A stretch of 64,000 bases of DNA, from the NCBI GenBank assembly GCA_021014945.1, contig MU266337.1:124001-188000 (forward strand). The letters are read 5' to 3'. The notes beneath the pieces were generated by a model. That model did not search any database and was not told where the DNA came from. It worked only from the letters and a program-made list of their open reading frames with translations. A program made the position numbers and the translations under genes. Positions 33,045 to 44,237 of the stretch are shown in pieces (position 1 is the first letter of the stretch; each line of letters opens with the position of its first letter). Source of the stretch: Leucogyrophana mollusca (taxonomy: Eukaryota; Basidiomycota; Agaricomycetes; Boletales).

Positions 33045-33901
33045 ATGCTACGCACTTTCACGCGTCTACCTCTGCGCAGATGCATTCACACACACGCCAG
33101 CTCGTCAAGGACTCGAGTATTCGCCCGCCAGCCTAGCCGGGCTGGCATTGCATTGGGTCTCTCAGTAGCGGCTGCTTCGTACCTGGCGTGGATCTCGGAC
33201 AGTCAGCGCATCGCCCTAGACAATCAGCCAATATCAGGTGCGTGCACTTCGTTTTCATGCTGATTCCTTGCTTTTCTTAATAAACGTAAATTCCCCCGTT
33301 TAGCACCTAAAAAACGACCTACGCCCTCACAGGCTGCCTCCACTTCGTCCGCACCCGCAACTGAATCACCACCGCCCCCAACAATTTCCGAAAGCAGCGA
33401 GTCACCAGCAGACCCATTGACCCAGGAAGAGTTTTCTCCCGAAACGAACGCACCTCCGACCGCACCTCCTGAAGCAGAGAACGAGGAAGAGTCCTCCGGG
33501 GGTGCATACGACCCCGTCACGGGCGAGATAAACTGGGACTGCCCATGCCTCGGTGGAATGGCTCACGGACCATGTGGACCTCAATTCCGAGAGGCTTTCG
33601 CGTGCTTTGTTCATTCGGACAAGGAGCCCAAAGGCATCGACTGCGTGGAAAAGTTCAAGGCCATGCAGACCTGCTTCCGAGAGCACCCAGAAATCTATGG
33701 AGAAGGCGAGTGGGTTTTATTAGTGTCCTGTAACAACATCTCATACTGTTTACTTTCTAATACACAGAAATCATGGACGATGATGATGATGATGGAGAGG
33801 TAGAGCCATCCTCCCCTGAAACTATTGAGGGGGGGTCAAAGCCCGCGGAAACAGCTCAGACAACGACTGAGGCAACCACCGCGCCTTCAACAGCATCATA
33901 G
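33045..33901 (+). CDS. MIA40: Mitochondrial intermembrane space import receptor/oxidoreductase Mia40
   Basis: Mia40 traps Cys-motif proteins in the mitochondrial intermembrane space and oxidises them with Erv1. Exons 33045-33238, 33304-33709 and 33768-33901. The N-terminus is an Arg-rich presequence ([17 protein letters not shown]) followed by a short hydrophobic anchor ([18 protein letters not shown]), as in fungal Mia40. A Pro/Ser/Glu-rich linker leads to the core: [20 protein letters not shown] with the redox CPC pair, then [20 protein letters not shown] and [10 protein letters not shown], giving the twin CX9C helices. The C-terminus is acidic, with an Asp run from GAT repeats at about 33776. 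All key cysteines are present. The gene is convergent with MCM2, 190 nt away. Confidence 0.92.
33776..33797 (+). repeat. GAT trinucleotide run encoding Asp
   Basis: Five to six GAT units in the last MIA40 exon; a short microsatellite that could vary in length without changing frame. Confidence 0.6.
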
Positions 33902-34091
33902 CACCAGTTCTCCGAGACACATAGAAGCACGCATATCTCGTCTTTGTTACAGCATCTGATTTATTGCATTCAACTACTCTCTACTCACTGCTGACGGAAT
34001 AACAAAGGGTCTGAGGACATGATACAGATGTGCATACAGAAAGCAACAACAAAATGTGAGTGGCACAATATATCAGCAATGTTTGTACGGG

Positions 34092-37000
34092 TCAGTTCTG
34101 GAACCTCTTTTCAATAACATCATCTTTGAGTTTGTAGCCATTGGCGGCGAACAGTTTTGAGCGTAGGAAGGTGGATGTGTCGAAAATGTCATGCTCTTTC
34201 GCCTGATGAGGGTGTAGAAAATGAGATAGGAACAGCACGGTAGTGAACATATTGCTAACCCGTTCGTCCAGTTCCGAAACCTTGATAGTGATGAGTTCCG
34301 GCTGTTGGTGACGTTGAAGCTGGTAGAAGCGAGCCTTATCTTTGACGAGGCCGCCAAGGATGAAAGCAAGCAATTCCTCATAATCACGAGCTTGCGTTAG
34401 GTATTTTCGGAAGCCCTGCCGCAAAGGTGAGTACTCCACCAAGCGGTAGTAATAGGTACATACTCTCTCGAGCGTCTTCTTGATAGACATTTTCTGTGCA
34501 CTAACGAAACTCCCCACGGCCACCGAAATGGCGAGGTCTATATCATCTGGGCGGACGTATTCTCTCAAGGCCATCTTTGCGCTGGCCTCGGCCATACGAA
34601 TCATGCTCTCAAGGTGTCTTATGGTGATGGGATACGAGCCAGTAGCCATAGATTCGCGACGAAGGTCAGCGAACAGTCGTGAAAGCTTGTCCTGATCCAT
34701 GTCGTATAACTTAGGGCGAATCTTCTCTCGAGCGTACATGATGTACTTTCGGAGAATGTCTTGCGGGATGATCTAGAGAAGAGTTCAGGTATGCAAAGTC
34801 CAAAAACGGATGCTGACTTACGTCTGCATCGAGAGTTGTCCCGACATCCATCTCTTCCTTGTCCGCCTCAAATTTGGGATGACTTCTCAAATGACTACCG
34901 ACGACGAAGCGCGCAAGCAGCTCATCTTGCACCGGATCCACTGTGTCTTTCACAACACACAGGACATCGAACCGGGACAAAATAGGCTCGGTCAGTTCGA
35001 CGTTTTGCTGGAATGGTATCGTGGGGTTGTATCGTCCGCGAATGGGATTGGCCGCTGCGATAATGGCGCATCTTGCTTGGAGAGTGGTGACAATCCCGGC
35101 TTTGGATATGGAAATGGACTGTTGTTCCATAGCTTCATGGATGGAGGTTCTGTCGGCGTCATTCATCTTATCGAATTCGTCAATAAGACACGTTCCCTTG
35201 TCAGCCAGAACCAATGCGCCCCCCTCAAGTGTCCATTCTCTCGTCACAGGGTCTTTGCGAACGCTAGCTGTGAGACCAACAGCGGAGGCGCCTTGACCTG
35301 TGGCGAAGACTGAGCGATGCGCTGTCTTTTCCGCGTATTTCAGGAATTGAGACTTGGCTGTTCCGGGGTCTCCGAGAAGAAGCACGTTGATGTCACCACG
35401 GATTCTGTGCTTCCGCTTCACATCCTTTGAGACGCCACCGAAGAGAGAGAGAGCAATAGCGGTCTTGATATCTTCGTGGCCGTAGATTGAAGGAGCAATG
35501 GACTTGATGATGCGCTTGCGAATACGATCATCTCGTGCAAGAGCCCTCATCTCCTTCTCGTCCTCTTCTGTAAGCCTGAAGGCGGCAAATAAATCTTCTT
35601 TTTTGTTGATATGATTTGCTTCAATGATGGTCGAGAACACTGGGAAGCCATTCTTCGAATTGAGTGACGCATCGAAGTTATTTCTGTAGATTCCTGTTAC
35701 TTCCTGTTAAATTGGTCAGTGCCGTATGAGGCAGGATATCAATAAGACTCGCAATTTCTTCACCAGGCTTGGCATTATCTATCAGGTCCCAAAGGAGGAT
35801 CACTTCGCGATGCCTGGGCAGACGACCCGGGGGCACCGAGCCAGGAGATTCCTGGAGCGTCATCTTCTGGTAGTTTCGATATACAGTCTAAGAGAACGCG
35901 TGAATCATTACTGTCTGCCCCGCAGTATTGAATTGAAAGGACGAACTTGTTCAGAGTTGACGGGGAAAGGGCCTTTGCTTTCACAGTTTGCGCAGAAGCT
36001 GATCTTGACCTCCTTCGTCGCATCCTGATAGAAAGGTCCGAGGACGGCACCACACTTTCGACAATCGAACTTGACATATTTCAGTTGCGGGAACACCCCA
36101 CTTCTTCGAGTAACGACCCCTGACACGCGAACAAGGTTGTTTAGATTAGAGCGTCGAAGGTCGCGAAGAGATGAGCTCAGAGGGAGGTCGGCAATGCGAA
36201 CGTGGACTTCAGAGTGGATTCGCTCGTAGGATGGATAATAGACCAGAATCGCGTTGAGCGCCACTTCGTCGAAGATCACCAGCATTGCAGCGGGTGAGTT
36301 AGTGAGGAAATATGCGAGGATTGGTTTTGAAAGGGCCAGGTGAAGGTATGATACTTCCAATGATTCCGAATTCGCTATTATTTATAATATGAATTATTGT
36401 TGAACTTGCTCGCTAGGGTGAACGCGAAAACTCACTTTCGCCAAGGTTACGGATGCGCTGGCCATAGACTGAGGAGCCATGTTCGTCAACGTAAGTCATG
36501 AGGAATTGTCGGAAATGCTTGACGATCGATCGACGGACACGGTCATTGGCAATCCATTCGACTATAGATTTGGCCTTGATATCACTGAGTTGTTCCAATG
36601 GTATCTCCTGTGTGCCACGTGAGCAGTTAGCGCTGAGCAACTATGGAGACTTACGTCGTCCATCCCATCCACGTCATCCAGATCTCGTCTCTCGTCGTAT
36701 TGCCTTCGAGTACGCCGTTTCATTCTGGCAACCCCAAGACCACCATCGAGAGCATCTTCATCCTCCATGTCTTCGCTCTCGAGGAACTGAGGCGCTCGGC
36801 TCCTATTCGCGGCACGGGATCCACGTTTACCACTGCGCTCCATTCGATCCCGACGATCCATCCTTGCCTCCGCAGCCCTTCGTGCAGCTGCGGACAGATC
36901 TTCAAATTCACCCTCATCATCGATGTCTCGGTCAGAGTAGCGATCAAGGAGCTCATTCGCGGCGTAGTCTCTGCAGGGCCATGAGAATGTTATAAGCTAT

Positions 37001-37313
37001 TCCTCCGCGTCAACTTGCATCACCTACTCTTCCAGATTTTCAGCAAACAGATCTTCACCTTCATCATCGTTTTCATCGTCAATATCTCGAACGGCATCTC
37101 GATCATCTAAGCTGTCATCCGTATCAGAAAAAGGCGCAGGTGGGGATGATGGTGGCAACGATGATTGTGAGCTTCGGCGACTCGGTGTAGCGCGTGGGGC
37201 AGGTGAGGAGCCTGGTATGGGCGACCTAGGTCGCTTTGCTCCTCTTGGTGTCTGTGACTGTAGTGTCGGGTTCAAAGATAGGGCAGAGGTATATGCATTC
37301 AATGACTTACCAT
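34092..37313 (-). CDS. MCM2: DNA replication licensing factor MCM2
   Basis: Subunit of the MCM2-7 replicative helicase, nuclear. The helicase core is clear: [20 protein letters not shown], Walker [10 protein letters not shown], Walker [12 protein letters not shown], sensor [12 protein letters not shown], arginine finger SRFD. The N-terminal zinc finger is [15 protein letters not shown] with FCANCESKG. The acidic and basic N-terminal tail ([27 protein letters not shown]) and the [20 protein letters not shown] stretch with SP sites are typical of MCM2. The first coding exon is only the ATG (37313-37311), followed at once by GTAAGT; exon 2 starts at 37257 and phase 0 joins give [11 protein letters not shown]. 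It ends at 34092. About nine exons. The gene is divergent from the EMI1-like gene with 170 nt between the starts. Confidence 0.92.
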
Positions 37314-37483
37314 GGCAAAGCACGAGGTAAGAGATGAAAAGCGCGTCGACGCGAAGAACGCGTTCAGCCCATATTTGTCTGAGTTTCAAAGCGTGTTTTG
37401 TCTTCTCACGGATTATTTAAGTATTGTTTAGTATTTACGGCCGCCAAGTCAAGCCTCACGCTGGTTAATAGTGACTGGCTAGG

Positions 37484-37980
37484 ATGTCGGACGGTAGCTT
37501 TCAGGCAGCGGTCAAGCAGGAAGAAGCCTATTTACAAAAGGTGCATCCTACAGCAGACGATATCCCAGGATGCATGAGTTTGTTTGATGACTTTCTCTTG
37601 TGCAATGGTACGCCGAGGTCATCGTGGAGATAGCCTTCGCTAACTTGTTTTCCAGTCCTCGGTGCTCAGGTCAAATCTCTCTACAGGTTTGGCCGCATGT
37701 CTGAGTGTAAAGAGAAGATGGAGGACTTCAAATTCTGCATGAGTCTCAAGTCTATGCACCCCGAACAGAAAAGGGACGCCTGGATCCGTCGACGAGCCGA
37801 ATGGTGGGCAGCTAGACGTGTCGGTAAAAGCAGTGAAAATGTCTGGGATATACGACAGTAAGCCTATTTTTTGTCATCAATGCCTTTATGTGTCAATTGA
37901 TGCCGTGGAATAGTGAGCCCTTGTCGAAGTGGCCTCCTTCCCTCTCTGACAGCATGCAGGACACCGACACCATCGCATGA
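37484..37980 (+). CDS. EMI1: EMI1-like small protein (DUF3128 family)
   Basis: Exons 37484-37607, 37656-37857 and 37914-37980; about 130 residues. The motif CMSLFDDFLLCNVLGAQVKS, then YRFGRMSECKEKMEDFKFCM and SMHPEQKRDAWIRRRAEWWA, is the conserved core of the DUF3128/EMI1 family. The paired cysteines (C-X9-C and C-X9-C) make it a CHCH-like protein. Yeast Emi1 was named for early meiotic induction and glycogen phenotypes and is linked to mitochondrial function; the exact role here is inferred from family only. The C-terminus is short and polar. Head to head with MCM2. Confidence 0.85.
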
Positions 37981-38465
37981 TACGAGATTTTGGGCAGTAC
38001 CTGTTGTTGAATTGAGACATATGTGCAGCATCACCTTAAGGGCGTTACCCGGTATCACTCACAGCATCAGTATCTCGATTGATGCCACGACATCAGGATG
38101 GGGCACAGATTCACGCTTAATTGGTCCCTCGGCATATATCCGTTGCGCCCTGTATTCCTAACGAGTTGAGCAGGTGAGTAGTAAAGACGAAGCACCCGAA
38201 CTTGCAATAAAAGACCCTTAGACAACGACGTTACACCGGCGTGAACGGCGTGGGGTCCCTGTACGCTGGAGTGCCAGAAGAGTAAGATTTAGCTGAACGG
38301 AACGTTGACGCAAGGGGATCGAACAATTCCCTTGTTGCTATCACGGTGCCGTACACGAGCGCCTGTCTCCGGAAGCACTGCATCACCGGCCTCTGTAAGT
38401 ATCACTGGACTCCAGGTCAGTCACTTCTTAACCCTCATAACTATCCTCAGACTTTATCCATAAAC
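37981..38465. other. Intergenic region
   Basis: About 485 nt between two forward genes; no coding or repeat signal recognised. Probable promoter of the downstream hydrolase. Confidence 0.4.
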
Positions 38466-39704
38466 ATGGTGTTCGAGTACCGAAACCAGCCTATGAAAGG
38501 CCTTTATCTTGGATACCAAGTCCTCAGCACAATCCTAGTCCGAATACCGCTATGGTCATTGTGGTATTCCCATTCCTTCATGCGACCGCGTCCCTCATGG
38601 TCCTTGAAGCATACTCTCTCGGTTCAGTTAATCAGGCATGTCACATATGTCTCTTCAGTGTAAGTCTCACCTTAGTGCTATTTGCTTTAGCACTAAATGT
38701 TATGCAGTACTGGCGGAATTGTACCGCCGCCGGACTGGCGTGCAGTTGTGCCTGGAGACGGAGTAGAGGGTGTATGGATTGATGGAACACCGGAACTTAT
38801 CACTGGGGAACTCAAAACGTGGGCATCCATCTCTCAAGTCGAGCCCCAACACATACCAGGCTACTGGTATGCCAAATTGGGCACCAGCCCACGGCCCACC
38901 AAACCACCTGCACCCAGCGAAAAAGTTTTCTACTGTTTTCATGGTGGAGGTTATATTCAATTGTCTGCTCATCCAAGCGATTTCACGGCCAACATCGTTA
39001 GAAGTCTCGTCCAGCAAAATGAATTCGCCTCCCATGCCCTTGCGCTCGAGTACCGACTCTCTGCCACCGATCCGTTCCCTGACCGCTTCCCCTTCCCAGC
39101 CGCCCTACTCGACGCTATCGCAGGATATAATTACCTTATTAACGTCGTAGGTTATGATCCGGAGAACGTCATATTGACGGGAGATTCAGCTGGCGGAAAC
39201 CTTGCTCTCGCGCTTGTTCGATACCTTATTGAAAACAAGAGTGATCATGCGATCAACCTGCCTTCCCCCCCTGGCCATCTTCTGTTACTCTCCCCGTGGA
39301 CTGATCTCGGCTCGTCTCACAACTGGCCGGGGTCCAGCACCATCGCGAACACTATGGATTACCTCGGAGACCTAGACTCAAGGCGTAGCTTGTACTCGAA
39401 AGAGGCATATCTTCGGCCTTATGGTTTCGGGTTCGCTGCCCTTAATCGCTATATTTCCCCTGCTTCGCTGCATCCCTCCGTTCAGGCTCACTTTAATGGA
39501 TTCCCCCGCACATTCATCGCCGTCGGTACTGCCGAGAGATTCTTAGATCAGGTCAGAACATTGAAGAGGAAGATGGTTGCTGACATGGGGGAGGATGAAG
39601 TAACTTTCTTCGAGGCGCCGGATGCGATTCATGACTATTTGGCCTTCAACTGGCACCCACAGCGTTCAAGTACGTTACAGGCTATTGCAAATTGGCTGCA
39701 GTAG
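38466..39704 (+). CDS. Alpha/beta hydrolase fold-3 (hormone-sensitive-lipase-like) enzyme
   Basis: Two exons, 38466-38659 and 38708-39704. The N-terminus has a membrane-associated look (MKGLYLGYQVLSTILVRIPL, then PRPSWSLKHTLSV), a form I know from basidiomycete steroid/lipid-esterase-like proteins. Catalytic features of the HSL family are plain: FYCFHGGGYIQLS (HGGG oxyanion hole), TGDSAGGNLALALVRYL (Ser in GDSAG), LLSPWTDLGSS, and FFEAPDAIHDYLAF (catalytic His). The expected Asp lies near VGTAERFLDQVRTLK. The protein is about 395 residues, normal for the family. It probably hydrolyses a short- or medium-chain ester or a sterol ester; the substrate is not evident. No secretion signal, but the N-terminal hydrophobic stretch may anchor it. 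Confidence 0.85.
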
Positions 39705-39999
39705 TGTGATGCACGCCACTTCATCCTGAACGTACGTGGTGTCGGCTCTCTTGAGCGCATTTTTCTTGTCAACCATTCTAGCCACTTATCTCATGATAGC
39801 TTGCAAAGATTTTAGACGCACAATCACCCAACCATGTACATAAGCATGCTGTTGGAGCACGTTTTACTACTGCATCGCCCGTATCAGAATCACTAGTGCC
39901 AGTGATCGGTCTGGATTGAAATGTCTCTACGTGGAACGTATCAGTTTTCAAGAAAGCAGTCTGCTTGTTTATCCAACACTCCTCCCATCGCTGACTGCC

Positions 40000-40759
40000 A
40001 TGATTAAGTCCCACAGTTTTACACCATCCGAAGTATGCGCCCTTGGCATCTCAGAAGATGATCGAAGACAGGTTCGCTTTCTGATAGACTTAGGAAATCC
40101 CGAGCTAATAATACACACAGGATACAACGGAGCGCAGAAGATCGCTGCATCTGCCGCTCAATAATTCGCCAACCTTCGAACGCTCCTTTCCACCTGTTTC
40201 AAAGTCCCTCACCTTAGACGAAGACTACTTCGAGCGTCGCGAGCTTCGCTTGGTGTGCACACAAAAGTTCCCTTGGGAAGACTTCCTTCCTCAAGCCAGC
40301 GAAATCTTTCCCGGACTATATCTCTGCGACGTCTACACGGCGACATCTCCTGTCGTCCTCAAGCGTCTAGGCATCACCCACGTGATCTCCGTCATGCGAG
40401 CACCTTGGTACCACTATCCACCCTCTGTTCGCCATCTCTGTGTCCCCGTCGATGACACCAAGACGACCAATATCTCTACGTACTTCGAACGAACATCGTC
40501 GTGGATTCAGGCTGCACTTCACAGTTCTCCCGATGCCAAAGTTATGGTACATTGTGTCTGGGGTATGAGCCGCAGCGCGAGCTTCGTTGTAGCTTACCTC
40601 ATGGGAACAAGAGGCATGACTATGGAGGGCGCCCTGACTTTCGTGAAGGCGAAGAGAAGCGTAGTCAACCCAAACCGTGGGTTTCTCTGGCAGCTGAATG
40701 TCTATGAACAGAAGGTCCGACAAAGAAACAAGCATCGGGAAGAGGAACAATCTCGGTAG
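40000..40759 (+). CDS. Dual-specificity protein phosphatase
   Basis: Two exons, 40000-40032 and 40121-40759. The first has 11 codons (MIKSHSFTPSE); the join gives SEDTTERRRSLHLPLNNSP, LTLDEDYFERRELRLVCT, then the DSP domain: EIFPGLYLCDVYTATSPVV, LGITHVISVMRAP, VPVDDTKTTNISTYFERT, and the signature VMVHCVWGMSRSASFVVAYL with the HCX5R loop (Cys nucleophile, Arg). The general acid Asp is in VDDT. The ending is basic (KVRQRNKHREEEQSR). The length of about 225 residues is typical of small atypical DSPs that act on phosphoproteins or other phosphate esters; the target is unknown. Cytosolic or nuclear. Confidence 0.85.
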
Positions 40760-40975
40760 TCAAAGTTGTCCTTCATTCCATACACATTATGTACCGTATC
40801 TTCGAACACATCCTTCTTGCTCATCAAGGACAGAAATAGTCGCACATTTGTTGGGCCAGCAGTTCCTTTACAATAGAGCTAATTGATACGTGGGCAAAAT
40901 CTGCGTACACGGTGAAAAATACTAGTAGGATCAACAAATAGATCGGTACACGGACAGGTGGCCAGCTAGCCTGTC

Positions 40976-42441
40976 TTATGCATCCCTCTTATCCTCGACA
41001 CTGGTTTCTGAGTTTTTCCGTTCGATGCGTGCCTCCTCGACGTTGGTTAATCCACCAGCATTGTAATCACCGAGGTAAAAATACACCGCTGGAAGGCCGA
41101 CGAAGAGTGCCCCTATAATGTTACCAATGTACGAGGCGATTAAAGACCTGTAGGAAGGGCGTTACAATTAAATCTCCAAATGGAAAAGGATGAGCTTACT
41201 TGCGAATATACTCGGCGGTGGTCAACTGCAAACGTAGAAAGATGAGGAACTTCCTAATGGACTTTCAGAATATTACATACGTCAGCGTGCAGCATAATGC
41301 TCAGCGGTAACGAGAACATGTTAGCGATCACTGGAAGTAGCTCTGGGTAAGCCTTCTAGGGCAAATAATGACCACGCTTCTTACCGTGATCGAATCCACA
41401 GGCGACGAAGATCTGTAAAGCAGAAATTTAGTCACATGTTAGATAGGAAAGAGCCGATACATACCCAGATAGGGAACCAGATTGCGATGATCTTAGAGTA
41501 GGTCTCTTTGGCCCCTGCTGCTTGCTAGATCGCGTGAAACGGTGAGATCAAATACGTTTTTACATGACAACTGAGGCTGCGCACCCAGACAGCCACACAC
41601 ACTAGCCAGTTGCAGCCAATGCCGCGAATGAGGATTTGGTACCAACCGGGGGTAACTGCTTTCGTTCTGAGATTGAAGAGTGAGTAAGCTGCGTGGCGCG
41701 TGGGATATGTCGTGTACTCACATCGCGAAGCTCCTTATATATGTGGAATATGGGGCGTCAACGACAAGGCCGCTGTCTAGAAGAATACTTATGAGGTTAT
41801 TTTGTGTCATCCGCAGCTTTTTACATACATTTGGACAGAATTGCTGCAAAGAACAAACTTCCAACAAGGTTTCCAAACGTCACTGAACAAAAATATCAAC
41901 AAAGTAGGATGTTAATACTATCATCTGTACACACCTATGATCCAGTTAACGGGTATGCTCCACCACGGCAAACGTCCTTTAATGACGGCCATAGGGAAGA
42001 TCTATGCAGTATTCAGTATGTCATATTAGACATACTGTAGCTCGACTTACCATCAAGTTGCTTGTCAATAGATCGAATCCTTGCAAGACGATCCTAGTCG
42101 GGGTGGTATCAGGTTCCATGTACCGCTACGAGATCAAGGAGGAACATTACATGACGAGTCCCACTGGAAAAACAAATCCTCCGAGAATCTTGACAATTCC
42201 AGGGTTGGAATCCGACAAAGAAGGCGAACCACCAGATATAATGATATCTAGCAGACCACCAAACGATAGCATCACACCAGCGAGACACTGCCACGGCCTG
42301 AGTTTCTGGCAGGCCACAGCGAATAAGCAGACTTACTGCTTTAAAGAAAGTCTTGTCAAAGCGCGTGTTATGTTTGGTGACTGCTTGCTCGATGAGGACA
42401 ACAGCGACTTCCGCTGGCTTCAGAGTGCTGGGGGCATCCAT
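40976..42441 (-). CDS. Formate/nitrite transporter family channel
   Basis: FNT channels pass formate, nitrite or related monocarboxylates across the membrane. Start 42441 (MDAPSTLKPAEVAVVLI). After splicing: NTRFDKTFFKA, VMLSFGGLLDIIISGGSPSL, GIVKILGGFVFPVGLVM, IVLQGFDLLTSN, then several very short exons across the loops and helices (GCNWLVC and FVACGFDHVIANM can be traced from the reverse complement), RSLIASYIGNIIGALFVGLP, AVYFYLGDYNAGGLT, and a charged tail NVEEARIERKNSETSVEDKR ending at 40976. Six membrane segments as expected. The gene is cut by many introns, so the exon boundaries here are the least certain part. No nitrate-assimilation neighbours are seen, so the physiological substrate is open. 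Confidence 0.8.
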
Positions 42442-44237
42442 CGCTGTCGTGGTCAAAGGGTGGGATAGGGAGAAATCCGGGTTGGTCCAAGGGGAGGGTC
42501 CTCAAGTTCACATAGAGCGCCCCACTCCGGTTATATAGGTAATTTTGAGAGTTCCTGACAGGTATGTTACGAAAATAACTTCCCATACGGCCTGCGGCGT
42601 CTGACCAACATGCATTTACAATTACTAAACAGGCCACTCCATGAGTACATGAGTCCTTGATGCGCATTGCAGGACTTACTTTTAGAATCCCACTTGGGTG
42701 ATAGGCTCAAGTCTTCTGGCTGCTTCCTTCGGGGCAGTGGGCCAGAAATCGCTATCAGAAGACCATCATGATAGTCCAGAAGTTGGCGCCTCTGTCACAG
42801 ATCCGAGTTTCGCGTTGTATGGCTTCTAGCCGAAGGAATAGCATCGCTTCAATGCGGGGGACATCTATGATGAGCCCAGCATGGGGTTAATCAAAATAAC
42901 AACGGGGAAGAATTGGGGAAGATCAAAACACGGACGCCTGTCCCTCACATACCCAGAAATAGCACACGTTTCACCACGGTGTAGCGCCGCTCTCATCCCC
43001 GAATCGTGCGGCCGATTGGGCTTCAACGTTGTATACATCAGAATCATTACGCGACTGAGACCATGGAAAAGGTGCTGATGAGGTAGAGGCGAAGCTGGAA
43101 GCCGGAAGATAAATCGGAAGAGATGCAGGTCGTGCGACTGACACTCAAACTGCCCAGATTGGGCAATTCTGAACTCTGAACTGCAACGCCTCCGACTCGC
43201 GAGCCCAAACTGCGCTTCGACATTCAGCGACACTGGCAGACATTGTTCTGACAGTCTGTGGGGACATATCTTGACAAAGTTACGACACCGTGTTGCCGAG
43301 CGCCACGGTGATTGAGAGTGCCTTCACAATAGATGAGGTTTTCAACCCTTCGTATAACTGGGATCAGAGGCTTTTGACATCCCATACGGTGTACAGGTTC
43401 AGGAGTATGCCCCTCTCTCACTCTCCCTTTACAATTTAGCCAGACGGATGATTTTTGCCTGTTCTCTTCCCCTTGTGTGGTATTGCATTCCATGGAACAT
43501 TCAGCCCTAACGCCCTGATCTGTCGATCATTCAAAGCGTGAGCAGTCGTTCTCACCACCAGTCCGTGGATTTCCCAAGGCGTCAATCCCCCGCATAAACT
43601 GGTTACTCAGGTCGCAGGGCCCATCATCACGCGGGAACTGCCCCTCATTCAAACGCAACGGATATGGACGTGGTTACAGTTACACAACGCGTTCTCCACG
43701 GGTTCGGCGGACCTTCTCCGTTGTATGGTCGGATGCACTCTTTTGACAAGGTGATATACTGATAAGGATCATGCGAAGGATACAACCCGCTTCGTTTCAT
43801 TGGTGGGTCCGTTATCCTCCCAATGGTGTTCTGCTCCTGAGGATATCGAGGTCGCTCAAGGTGTGGGCAAGGTGTGGCCCTTACGCACCTACGGCCGACA
43901 CGCCTCCGACTTGTCCTTTTCACATTGGTCCCGAAAGTCACTTGAAACCACTCCCACTCCGACAAATCCATTTCGCGTTACTCTCCTGATCGCATCATTT
44001 CTCTCTTTGTCGAAACGATGACCCATCGGGTGGGTATGTACACATGTTTCGATGCCTTCTGATGCAAAGGCAAACAAAATACATACCGACCCGGTGGACT
44101 GGCAGCGACTGAACGCAAATACAAATGCCAGCGCCACGGGCCTTCCTTATCGCTCTTGTCGCCTTTTAACTGCTTGTAGGCGCTGGGTGGAGGGCACAGA
44201 GGGCCTCGGAATCAGAGTTAATAATAACGTCGATAAA
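42442..44237. other. Long intergenic region between divergent and convergent flanks
   Basis: About 1.8 kb with no supported gene. Some frames run 80-120 codons on both strands, but none shows motif, splice pattern or hydrophobic plan. It holds the FNT promoter on its left side. Confidence 0.4.

Noticed and set aside
34810..35313. 167-codon forward frame
   Set aside because: Shadow of the MCM2 helicase core on the reverse strand.
42865..43493. Reverse-strand frames of 122 and 89 codons
   Set aside because: No recognisable motif or exon structure in a long intergenic region.
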